Origin: Flavobacteriales bacterium | Lineage (GTDB): Bacteria > Bacteroidota > Bacteroidia > Flavobacteriales > PHOS-HE28 | Reading direction: 5' to 3' | Assembly (NCBI GenBank): GCA_008016945.1 | Contig: SSGN01000020.1 | Location: 1 to 16,236 of the forward strand | Length of the DNA stretch: 16,236 nucleotides | In this document: one piece after another, positions 7,667-13,513 of the stretch | Layout of the letters: every line of letters begins with the position of its first letter | How positions within the stretch are numbered: the first letter of the stretch is position 1 | Position numbers and translations under genes: made by a program | Notes under the pieces: model-generated | Databases searched by the model: none | What the model saw: the letters and a program-made list of their open reading frames with translations, nothing else | Told to the model about the DNA's origin: nothing

Positions 7667-8281
7667 TCAATGATCCGATGGTTTGAAGCCGATCGGTTTA
7701 CTCGGCCGCGCGGCCGGGGAGACCAATGCGGTAAGATGATCGAAAATGGCCTGGATCTCCTCGTCGTGCGTGGTGATGCGCCCTTCCAACTCCTCCAACT
7801 TTTGCAGCACCTCGTGGTGGGCGAGCAGCATTTCGCGCATGCGGGTGAACACCCTGATGATCTGGATATTGACGAGAATGGCCTGCTCGCTGTTCAACAC
7901 GCTGGAAAGCATGGCCACGCCCTGTTCCGTGAAGGCCATGGGAAGGTATTTGATGTTCTCGCCTTGCTTCAAGGTGCCAAAATGGCTCCTTGAAAATTCC
8001 GCTTCTTCCATGGTGAGCTGGAACATGAAGTCCTCCGGGAAACGGCCCATGTTGCGGCGCACCTGGCGCTTGAGTCGTTTGGTCTCCACGCCGTAGAGCG
8101 CAGCGAGGTCGCGGTCCAGCAATACACGCTGGCCCCGGATGGTGTGGATGCGGCCGGTAATGGCGGTATCGGCCGGGGGCGCTGGTGAATAGCTGAGGGA
8201 CGGCTCGTTCACGATGTAGGTGAGCGGCTCCAACACGGGCTTTTCGCGACCCATGAATTTCCGAATTGCCAGAGTTCCCAT
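7667..8281 (-). CDS. ORF6N domain-containing protein, first gene of the set
   Basis: A 204-residue ORF6N protein and the most typical of the three, with IRGQRVLLDRDLAALYGVE (49-66), FPEDFMFQLT (81-90) and KYLPMAFTEQGVAMLSSVLN (111-130). A helical, probably coiled-coil tail follows (151-190). The frame stays open upstream to 8575, but that part only reads through a GC-rich repeat. The start at 8281 is favoured because a strong promoter (-7 box at 8310-8317) predicts a transcript beginning near 8303, i.e. a leader of about 20 bases. A second ATG at 8254 is possible. The gene leads three tandem paralogues and the S24 repressor, all on the minus strand with short gaps, so one transcript is likely. 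Function is inferred from family: DNA binding, perhaps interaction with the repressor. Confidence 0.8.
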   Translation of the reverse strand: MGTLAIRKFMGREKPVLEPLTYIVNEPSLSYSPAPPADTAITGRIHTIRGQRVLLDRDLAALYGVETKRLKRQVRRNMGRFPEDFMFQLTMEEAEFSRSHFGTLKQGENIKYLPMAFTEQGVAMLSSVLNSEQAILVNIQIIRVFTRMREMLLAHHEVLQKLEELEGRITTHDEEIQAIFDHLTALVSPAARPSKPIGFKPSDH

Positions 8282-8298
8282 CAATGCACGGATCAAAT

Positions 8299-8335
8299 AT
8301 CCGACATCGCAAACATAATGACTAATTTGTCGGAT
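8299..8335. promoter_or_regulatory. Inverted-repeat operator candidate ATCCGACA-N21-TGTCGGAT
   Basis: A perfect 8-bp inverted repeat has arms at 8299-8306 and 8328-8335. One arm lies between the -33 and -7 elements of the minus-strand promoter and the other just at or after the expected transcription start. This is a classic position for a repressor operator. The S24 repressor encoded at the end of the set is the obvious candidate binder; this is inference. Confidence 0.55.
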
Positions 8336-8339
8336 GCAA
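8310..8339 (-). promoter_or_regulatory. Near-perfect Bacteroidota promoter of the ORF6N/S24 set
   Basis: On the minus strand, TTG (8339-8337) is followed by exactly 19 bases and then TATGTTTG (8317-8310). This matches the consensus TTG-N19-TAnnTTTG in all fixed positions. The expected start site near 8303 lies about 20 bases before the ATG at 8281. Confidence 0.75.
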
Positions 8340-8387
8340 CATGACGGGTATTTTGTCAGGCTGGATCCGCAGGGCGGACGGGGGCCC

Positions 8388-8573
8388 GCGCCAGGGATGG
8401 GAGCGGCAGCTCCCGCGCGGCCGGGCCTTGCGGGGGCGTGCAACGAGGAGGCCCCGAGGAACGAGGGGACCCCGGAGTGCCGCCACCGCAGGCCCCGCCG
8501 CGCGGGACTACAGCGGACAGCCCGGTACCGCCCTCGCGAGGCTTTGCGAAGCGGCGGGCGGTAGGCGCCCCCC
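8388..8573 (-). repeat. Composite GC-rich repeat, copy A
   Basis: A GC-rich element of about 186 bp without coding signature. On the minus strand it begins GGGGGGCGCC, contains TCCGCTGTAG, CTCCGGGGTC, CTCGTTCCTCG and GCCTCCTCG in the same order as copies B and C, and ends CTGCCGCTCCCATCCCTGGCGC. It carries an 8-bp stem TACCGCCC/GGGCGGTA (8526-8533 with 8556-8563), so its RNA could be structured. It is the most diverged copy. A 7-bp-unit array abuts its GGGCG end at 8573-8600, as in the other copies. Confidence 0.7.
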
Positions 8574-8600
8574 AATAAGCAATTAGGAATTCCGAATTAC
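8573..8600. repeat. 7-bp-unit array abutting copy A (CAATTAG, GAATTCC, GAATTAC)
   Basis: Four units in strict 7-base register: CAATAAG, CAATTAG, GAATTCC, GAATTAC. The array lies directly between repeat copy A and the dinB-like start codon at 8609. It is roughly an inverted counterpart of the array after dinB at 9826-9860. Confidence 0.6.
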
Positions 8601-8608
8601 TGATCCCC

Positions 8609-9823
8609 ATGCGCACCATCCAACACCTGGACCTGAACACCTTCTTCGTGAGCGTGGAGCGCCTGGCGCATCCGGAGCTGAACGGCAAGCCCGTGCTGAT
8701 CGGCAGCGACAGCGACCGCGGCGTGGTGGCCAGTTGCAGCTACGAGGCACGCGCCTTCGGTGTGCGCAGCGCCATGCCCATGCGCATGGCCAAGCAGCTC
8801 TGCCCGGAGGCGGTCATCCTGCGCGGCAACAGCGGCGCGTACATGAAGAAGAGCGATGAGGTAACGGAGATCATCCGTGCGCATGTGCCCCTGTTCGAGA
8901 AGAGCAGCGTGGACGAGTTCTATGTGGACTTCAGCGGCACGGAGAAGTTCTTCGGCGCGTGGAAGCTGGCCCAGGAGCTGCGCCAACGCATCATCAAGGA
9001 GAGCGGCCTGCCCAACAGCTTCGGGCTGAGCAGCAACAAGACCGTGAGCAAGGTGGCCACCGGCGAGGCCAAGCGCGGTACCGGCGAACTGCACGTGGAG
9101 CGCGGCACGGAGAAACCATTCCTGGCGCCGATGCCGATCGAGGCCATCCCCGGCGTGGGCGAGAAGACCGCGCACCTGCTGCGCAGCATGGGCGTGATGC
9201 GGATCGCCACCATGCAGGAGCTGCCGATCGACCTGATGCAACGGCTGCTGGGCGAGCACGGCCCCGTGCTGTGGCGCAAGGCCAACGGCATCGACGACAG
9301 CCCCGTGATCGCCTGGCACGAGCGCAAGAGCATCAGCACGGAGCGCACCTTTGAGCGCGATACCATCGATGTGGTGAAGCTGAAGGGCCTGCTCACCGCC
9401 ATGGCCGAGAGCCTCGCCTTCCAACTGCGCAAGGGGCAGAAGCTCACCAGCTGCGTGGCCGTGAAGGTGCGCTACGCCGACTTCGAGACGCACACGCAGC
9501 AGCAGCGCATCGGCTACACGGCCTGCGACCACATCATCCTGCCCGTCATCCACGAGCTCTTCCGCAAGTTGTACGACCGCCGCCAGCGCATCCGCCTGAT
9601 CGGTGTGCGCTTCTCGCACCTGGTGGGCGGCGGCCACCAGATGGATGCCTTCACCGACACGCAGGAGGCCATGAACCTGTACCAGGCCATGGACAAGGTG
9701 CGCAAGCGCTTCGGCGATCGTATGGTGATGCGCGCCAGCGGCATGGATGCGCGGAGCATCGGGAGGATGGACAACCCCTTCGACGGGCAGGCGCCGGTGC
9801 TGCTGGCGAATAGGAGGACGTGA
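8609..9823 (+). CDS. dinB: Y-family translesion DNA polymerase (DNA polymerase IV)
   Basis: A 404-residue error-prone polymerase that copies past damaged bases. Palm-domain metal ligands are visible: D8 in HLDLNTFFVSVER, and D102/E103 in SSVDEFYVDFSG. F13 fits the steric-gate position that excludes ribonucleotides. S44-YEAR-AFGVRSAMP (to 57) is the fingers motif that contacts the incoming nucleotide. The helix-hairpin-helix thumb is IEAIPGVGEKTAHLLRSMG, followed by the little finger (SISTERTFERDT onward). The family's usual DMD near the N-terminus is DLN here. The C-terminus QAPVLL (394-399) could be a beta-clamp-binding peptide. The length is somewhat above the 350 residues of E. coli DinB. 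The gene stands alone, flanked on both sides by inverted composite repeats, and no promoter of the usual form is seen in front of it. Confidence 0.92.
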   Translation: MRTIQHLDLNTFFVSVERLAHPELNGKPVLIGSDSDRGVVASCSYEARAFGVRSAMPMRMAKQLCPEAVILRGNSGAYMKKSDEVTEIIRAHVPLFEKSSVDEFYVDFSGTEKFFGAWKLAQELRQRIIKESGLPNSFGLSSNKTVSKVATGEAKRGTGELHVERGTEKPFLAPMPIEAIPGVGEKTAHLLRSMGVMRIATMQELPIDLMQRLLGEHGPVLWRKANGIDDSPVIAWHERKSISTERTFERDTIDVVKLKGLLTAMAESLAFQLRKGQKLTSCVAVKVRYADFETHTQQQRIGYTACDHIILPVIHELFRKLYDRRQRIRLIGVRFSHLVGGGHQMDAFTDTQEAMNLYQAMDKVRKRFGDRMVMRASGMDARSIGRMDNPFDGQAPVLLANRRT

Positions 9824-9825
9824 GT

Positions 9826-9860
9826 GAATTGCTAATTCTTAATTGCGAACTGTAAAATGC
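9826..9860. repeat. 7-bp-unit array abutting copy B (GAATTGC, TAATTCT, TAATTGC)
   Basis: Five units in strict 7-base register: GAATTGC, TAATTCT, TAATTGC, GAACTGT, AAAATGC. The array starts two bases after the dinB stop codon and ends five bases before repeat copy B. Confidence 0.6.
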
Positions 9861-9865
9861 CTTTC

Positions 9866-10040
9866 GGGGCGTGCCCCCTTCTCCCCACCGGCCTGCGCAC
9901 GGGTCGGGTGCTCCGCTGTAGCTGCTTCGGCACGGCCTGCGCCCACGGCGCTCCGGGGTCTGCTCCTGCGTCGCAGCCTCCTCGCCGCACGTGGCCGCAC
10001 GGCCGCTCCATCAGCAGGCTGCCGCTACGCCCCCTCACGC
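9866..10040 (+). repeat. Composite GC-rich repeat, copy B
   Basis: A 175-bp element beginning with a small hairpin (GGGGCGTGCCCC) and ending CCCCCTCACGC. It shares two exact 24-base blocks with copy C (9898-9921 with 13734-13757 reversed; 9942-9965 with 13690-13713 reversed) and the order TCCGCTGTAG ... CTCCGGGGTC ... GCAGCCTCCTCG ... CTGCCGCT with both other copies. The ends (GCGTG and CACGC) are complementary. It lies between dinB and the TetR promoter. I recall similar GGGCGTG...CCTCACGC repeats in Bacteroidota but know no formal name. Confidence 0.75.
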
Positions 10041-10061
10041 GGCGTGGGTCAATACTTCTTC

Positions 10062-10091
10062 TTGACACATTAACACCGTTAACTACATTTG
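10062..10091 (+). promoter_or_regulatory. Bacteroidota promoter of the TetR gene
   Basis: TTG at 10062-10064, 19 bases, then TACATTTG at 10084-10091: an exact match to TTG-N19-TAnnTTTG. The -7 box ends 8 bases before the ATG at 10099, so transcription would begin at or within a few bases of the start codon, giving a leaderless or nearly leaderless mRNA. Confidence 0.78.
10069..10083. promoter_or_regulatory. TetR operator candidate 1 (TTAAC-ACC-GTTAA)
   Basis: A perfect 5-bp inverted repeat TTAAC/GTTAA with a 3-base centre fills the spacer between the -33 and -7 elements of the tetR promoter. Read on the minus strand (GTTAACGGTGTTAAT), it matches 10763-10777 at 14 of 15 positions. Autorepression by the encoded TetR protein is the natural reading. 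Confidence 0.7.
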
Positions 10092-10098
10092 CCGCGCC

Positions 10099-10722
10099 AT
10101 GGGAATAACTGCACGCAAGGCCAAGGAGAAGGAAGCTCTGACGCGAGCCATCCTCGATGCGGCACGCGAACTCTTTTTGGAGCAGGGCTACGACCGCACC
10201 AGCATGCGCATGATCGCGCAGCGCATCGCGTACAGCCCCACCACCATCTACATCTATTTCAAGGACAAGGACGCGATCTTCCACGCGCTGCACACCGAGG
10301 CGTTCCAGCTGCTGGGTGGCCGTATGGCGCCGCTCGCCCACGTGGCCGACCCCATGGAACGGCTCACCGCCATGGGCCGCGTCTACCTGGAGTTCGCCGA
10401 GCAGAACCCGGGGCTGTACGACCTCATGTTCATCATGAAGGCGCCCGTGCAATCGCTGGAGGAAAAACACCACCTGTGGGAGGAGGGCGATCGCGTGTTC
10501 CAGGTGCTGAAGGCCACCGTGGAAGAGGCCATGAAGAAGAAGCTGCTGCGCAAGAGCGATGTGGAGATCACCAGCTTCCTGGTCTGGAGCACCGTGCATG
10601 GCATGGCCGCCCTGCTGGTGCGCGATCGCTGCTTCAAGGTGATCGACGAGACCAAGCACGACACGCTGGTGGCCGACAGCCTCGCCATTTTCACCAACTG
10701 GCTGAAATGCTTGCGACCCTGA
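10099..10722 (+). CDS. TetR/AcrR-family transcriptional regulator (WHG-type C-terminal domain)
   Basis: A 207-residue one-component repressor. The N-terminal TetR helix-turn-helix covers about residues 14-60 (AILDAARELFLEQGYDRTSMRMIAQRI, then YSPTTIYIYFKDKDAIFHAL). The ligand-binding half contains WSTVHGMAALLV at 163-174, the W-x-x-x-H-G signature of the WHG-type C-terminal domain. The ATG at 10099 is fixed by the promoter just upstream and by the complete N-terminus. The gene lies immediately before a TolC/MFP/RND efflux operon on the same strand, with matching operator-like sequences in front of both. It therefore most likely controls the pump and itself, being released by a small hydrophobic inducer. 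The inducer is unknown. Confidence 0.88.
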   Translation: MGITARKAKEKEALTRAILDAARELFLEQGYDRTSMRMIAQRIAYSPTTIYIYFKDKDAIFHALHTEAFQLLGGRMAPLAHVADPMERLTAMGRVYLEFAEQNPGLYDLMFIMKAPVQSLEEKHHLWEEGDRVFQVLKATVEEAMKKKLLRKSDVEITSFLVWSTVHGMAALLVRDRCFKVIDETKHDTLVADSLAIFTNWLKCLRP

Positions 10723-10754
10723 CCCCATGAACGCACACGGTCCGCATTTTTTTT
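10712..10754 (+). terminator. Possible weak terminator after tetR
   Basis: TGCGACC (10712-10718) can pair with GGTCCGCA (10739-10746) with one bulged base. A run of eight T follows at once (10747-10754). The stem overlaps the tetR stop codon and the loop is long (20 bases), so it may be only a partial terminator. The T run also forms the upstream edge of the next promoter. Confidence 0.35.
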
Positions 10755-10780
10755 GCCCGATGGTTAACGGTGTAAATAGA
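10753..10780 (+). promoter_or_regulatory. Candidate promoter of the efflux operon
   Basis: TTG at 10753-10755 (after seven T) and TAAATAGA at 10773-10780 form a degenerate version of the tetR promoter. The distance from TTG to the start ATG is 35 bases here and 37 at tetR, and from the TA of the -7 box to the ATG it is 15 bases in both. The -7 box is poor (TAnnT only), so activity is uncertain. Confidence 0.4.
10763..10777. promoter_or_regulatory. TetR operator candidate 2 (GTTAACGGTGTAAAT)
   Basis: This matches the reverse complement of the tetR operator candidate (10069-10083) at 14 of 15 positions, including 11 identical bases in a row. It sits in the equivalent promoter position in front of the TolC-like gene. 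One half-site is perfect (TTAAC) and the other has one change (GTAAA). Confidence 0.68.
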
Positions 10781-10787
10781 CTGAACG

Positions 10788-12236
10788 ATGTTCATTGAAA
10801 TGCTCTTCGAGATGCAGAGAGGAGGTGACGAAGTGAGGAGGAAAAGAAGTACGCTGCTGGCTATACCCGGTAGTTCGTCCTCCTCGCATCCTCTCTTCTT
10901 CACATTCCCTCCTCTTCTCTTCCTCACTGCATTCACCGCCCACGCCCAGGCCCCATTGGACGCCTACATCGCGCAGGGCCTCACCCAGAACGTGGTGCTG
11001 CAACAGAAGCACATCGGCTTGGAACAGGCCATGCAGGATCTGAAGTCAGCCCGGTCCCTGTTCCTGCCGTCGCTGAACCTGAACGCGAGCTACATCAGCG
11101 GCGAAGGCGGTCGCTACTTCGACTTTCCGGTGGGCGACCTCGTGAATCCGGTGTACCGCACGCTGAACCAGTTCATCGGACAGAACGCATTCCCGGAGGT
11201 GGAGAACGTGCAGGCCTACCTGAACCCGAAGAACTACTACGATGCCCACGTGCGCGCCAGCATGCCGCTGTTGAACACGGATATCGTGCACAACCAGCGG
11301 ATCCAGCAGCACGCAGTACACCTGAAGGAGTACGAGGTGGCGATCTACCAGCGCGAGTTGGTGAAGGACATCAAGGTGGCCTACTTCAACGTGTTGATGG
11401 CCGGTGAAGCCGTGCGCAGCTACACCAGCGCGCTGCAACTGCTGGAGCGCAACGTGGAGGTGACACGCTCGCTGCAACGCCACGGTGCGGGCGTACCCGC
11501 ACAGGTGCTGCGCGCGCAGGCTGAACGCGAGCACATCACCGCGCAGCTGGCACAGGCCACCAACCAGCACGCCAATGCCAAGCGGTGGTTCAACTTCCTG
11601 CTGAATACGGACCTCGAAGCGCCGGTGGATGAAGACTTCGACGTGTCCGCAGCACTGGCCGATACCGCGCGCATGGCGGACCTGGACATCGGCCGCCGGG
11701 AGGAACTGCAAGCCCTGCGCACCGCCGTGGGCCTGCGCGATGCACAGACCAAGTTGACCAACAACTATTGGGTGCCGAAGCTCAGCACCTTCATCGACAT
11801 CGGTTACCAAGGCATGGATTGGACGGTGGACGAGTACGCCGACTACTACCTCTTCGGGGTGCAGTTGGATGTGCCGTTGTTCAACGGAGGCCGCAACCGC
11901 TTCGCGAAGAACCGGGCCACGCTGGAGCGCGACATCGCCGCGTTGAGCGAGCGCAACTCCACGCAACAACTACTGCTGGGCGCCACGCAGGCCCACACCG
12001 AACTGGCCACCGCGCAGGCCGTGCTGCGCAGCGCCACCGCCCGCCACACCAGCGCCACCAGCTACTTCAACCTGATCGAGAAGGGCTTCAACGAAGGCGC
12101 CAACACGCAGGTCGAATACCTCGATGCCCGCAACCAACTGACCGGCGCCGATGTGCAGCTCGCCGTGGCTCGCACCACCGTGCTGCAACGCTTGGCCGAG
12201 ATGGAAAGGCAGAACGCTTCATACCCGCTGAAATGA
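10788..12236 (+). CDS. TolC-family outer membrane efflux protein
   Basis: A protein of up to 482 residues forming the outer-membrane channel of a tripartite pump. Two OEP-type halves are visible, each with long helices (LDAYIAQGLTQNVVLQQKHIGLEQA, VKDIKVAYFNVLMAGEAVRSYTSALQLLERNVEV; and in the second half YFNLIEKGFNEGANTQVEYLDARNQL). The signal peptide's hydrophobic core and cleavage site (PLLFLTAFTAHAQA) come unusually late. With the ATG at 10788, about 50 residues precede the Ala-Gln-Ala site. A GTG at 10833 is preceded seven bases upstream by AGGAGG (10820-10825) and would give a shorter, more normal signal peptide, so the true start is open. The signal region is encoded by a purine-rich then pyrimidine-rich tract similar to that of the next gene. 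The stop overlaps the next start (ATGA), indicating translational coupling. Confidence 0.88.
   Translation: MFIEMLFEMQRGGDEVRRKRSTLLAIPGSSSSSHPLFFTFPPLLFLTAFTAHAQAPLDAYIAQGLTQNVVLQQKHIGLEQAMQDLKSARSLFLPSLNLNASYISGEGGRYFDFPVGDLVNPVYRTLNQFIGQNAFPEVENVQAYLNPKNYYDAHVRASMPLLNTDIVHNQRIQQHAVHLKEYEVAIYQRELVKDIKVAYFNVLMAGEAVRSYTSALQLLERNVEVTRSLQRHGAGVPAQVLRAQAEREHITAQLAQATNQHANAKRWFNFLLNTDLEAPVDEDFDVSAALADTARMADLDIGRREELQALRTAVGLRDAQTKLTNNYWVPKLSTFIDIGYQGMDWTVDEYADYYLFGVQLDVPLFNGGRNRFAKNRATLERDIAALSERNSTQQLLLGATQAHTELATAQAVLRSATARHTSATSYFNLIEKGFNEGANTQVEYLDARNQLTGADVQLAVARTTVLQRLAEMERQNASYPLK
10876..10928 (+). repeat. Pyrimidine-rich tract in the TolC-like signal-peptide region
   Basis: The plus strand is nearly all C and T and encodes the Ser/Pro/Leu/Phe-rich part of the signal peptide. 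A purine-rich tract (10811-10849) precedes it. CATCCTCTCTTCTTCAC (10887-10903) matches the reverse complement of a purine segment in the next gene (12268-12284) at 16 of 17 bases, so the two tracts belong to one repeat type. Confidence 0.5.
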
Positions 12237-13462
12237 TGAGTACGATGATGAATACATGTGATGAGGTGAAGAAGGGAGGATGTGAGGAAGCGCGGAAGGG
12301 AGGATGGCATGGGACCATCAGCTTCTCTTTCCCACGTTCCCTCCTATTCACCCCTTCTCTTCCTCTCTCCTTCTCCTCTTCTCCTCTTCTCTTCTTCACC
12401 TCTTCTCATCTTCTCTTCTTCACCTCTTCTCATCTTCTCTTCCTTACCCTCCTTTCCTCCCTCACCCTGCTCTCCTCCTGCACCTCCGCTGATGGCACCA
12501 CGGAGACCACCGACAGCGCGGCCACGCCCGTGACGGTGATGCAGGTACGCCCGTCGCGTACGGCGGCGACGGTGAGCGTGCCGGGCCTGTTCACCACCGA
12601 TGATGAAACGGCCTTGAGCTTCCTGAGCGGCGGGATCGTGCGCAGCGTGCTGGTGAAGGAGGGCGAAGCGGTGAAGGTCGGTCAGTTGTTGGCGACGTTG
12701 GAACCGACGAGCATCGATGCGCAGGTGCAGCAGGCACAACTGGCTTACGAGAGGGCCGAACGCGACCTGCAACGCGCCGAGGCATTATACCGGGACAGCG
12801 TGATCAGCTTGGAGACGGTGCAGAACGCACGCACCGGCATGGGCGTGGCGAAGGAACAGTTGACCGCCGCGCAGTACGGTCGCCGCCATGCGGAGATCCG
12901 TGCCGCGGGCGATGGCTACGTATTGCGGAAGTTCGTGAACGAGGGTCAGCTGGTGGGTGCGGGCAGTCCGGTGTTGATGGTGAACGGCGCGGGCCGTGGC
13001 GCGTGGCTGTTGAAGGCCGGATTGAGCGACAAGGATTGGGCACAGGTACAGGTGGGCGACAGTGCCACGATACACGCCGATGCCTTTCCGGGCCAGCCGA
13101 TGCGGGCCGTGGTGAGCAGCAAGAGCGCGGGAGCCGACCAGCGTACGGGGACCTTCCTGGTGGAGTTGCGGATCATCGATCCGCAGCTTGGCCTTGCTAG
13201 CGGGCTGTACGGCAAGGCGGCGATCCGCACAAGGGGCCGGGCCGATGCGATCGCGATCCCGTACGAGGCATTGCTGGACGGCGATGCGGACCACGGCCAT
13301 GTGTTCGTGGCGGGTGCCGATAGCAAGGCGCACAAGCAAGCGGTGACGGTGCATGGCATCACGAACACGCATGTGCTGGTGAGCGGCCTGGATACCACGG
13401 CACGGTTGATCGTGAAGGGCGGGCCGTATCTGACGGAGGGGAGCACGGTGGTGGTTCGGTAG
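12233..13462 (+). CDS. RND efflux membrane-fusion (adaptor) lipoprotein, HlyD/AcrA type
   Basis: A 409-residue periplasmic adaptor linking an inner-membrane RND permease to the TolC-like channel. The ATG at 12233 overlaps the TolC stop as ATGA. A very long leader of 82 residues ends in a lipobox (LLSSC, Cys83), so the mature protein is probably a lipoprotein; a GTG at 12266 is an alternative start. The mature part shows the lipoyl half-motifs (GGIVRSVLVKEGEAVKVGQLLATLE and AAGDGYVLRKFVNEGQLVGAGSPVLMV), a helical hairpin between them (QVQQAQLAYERAERDLQRAEALY) and a beta-barrel (GAWLLKAGLSDKDWAQVQVGDSATI). The membrane-proximal domain ends TEGSTVVVR. The leader contains repeated FFTSSHLL octapeptides encoded by an 8-bp-unit array. 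The RND permease follows only after 535 bases of repeats. Confidence 0.88.
   Translation: MMSTMMNTCDEVKKGGCEEARKGGWHGTISFSFPRSLLFTPSLPLSFSSSPLLFFTSSHLLFFTSSHLLFLTLLSSLTLLSSCTSADGTTETTDSAATPVTVMQVRPSRTAATVSVPGLFTTDDETALSFLSGGIVRSVLVKEGEAVKVGQLLATLEPTSIDAQVQQAQLAYERAERDLQRAEALYRDSVISLETVQNARTGMGVAKEQLTAAQYGRRHAEIRAAGDGYVLRKFVNEGQLVGAGSPVLMVNGAGRGAWLLKAGLSDKDWAQVQVGDSATIHADAFPGQPMRAVVSSKSAGADQRTGTFLVELRIIDPQLGLASGLYGKAAIRTRGRADAIAIPYEALLDGDADHGHVFVAGADSKAHKQAVTVHGITNTHVLVSGLDTTARLIVKGGPYLTEGSTVVVR
12263..12426. repeat. Purine/pyrimidine inverted repeat at the start of the adaptor gene
   Basis: GAGGTGAAGAAG at 12263-12274 is perfectly complementary to CTTCTTCACCTC at 12391-12402 and again at 12415-12426. 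The early mRNA of the adaptor could therefore fold back on itself, with two alternative partners. Confidence 0.5.
12371..12442 (+). repeat. Array of nine 8-bp units (TTCnCnTC) inside the adaptor signal-peptide region
   Basis: Nine consecutive octamers: TTCTCCTC twice, TTCTCTTC, TTCACCTC, TTCTCATC, TTCTCTTC, TTCACCTC, TTCTCATC, TTCTCTTC. A higher-order exact 24-base period runs through 12385-12442. Because 8 is not a multiple of 3, gain or loss of one unit would shift the reading frame, while three units (24 bases) add one FFTSSHLL-type octapeptide. Confidence 0.75.
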
Positions 13463-13513
13463 ATCTTATCACGGAAGGACGGAGGACAAGGGGAAATGCA
13501 AGCACGACCCATG

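Noticed and set aside
8323..8329. Plus-strand promoter for dinB (TAATTTG)
   Set aside because: It is one base short of the TAnnTTTG consensus, has no TTG at the right distance, lies about 280 bases from dinB, and falls inside the strong minus-strand promoter and its operator arm.
8282..8575. N-terminal extension of the first ORF6N protein
   Set aside because: The open frame continues through repeat copy A and across its own promoter; the promoter and operator at 8299-8339 place the true start at 8281 or 8254.
12371..12442. Pyrimidine tract as a sequencing or assembly artefact
   Set aside because: The reading frame stays open through it to a good lipobox and a complete adaptor domain, and the preceding gene has a similar tract, so it is more likely real.
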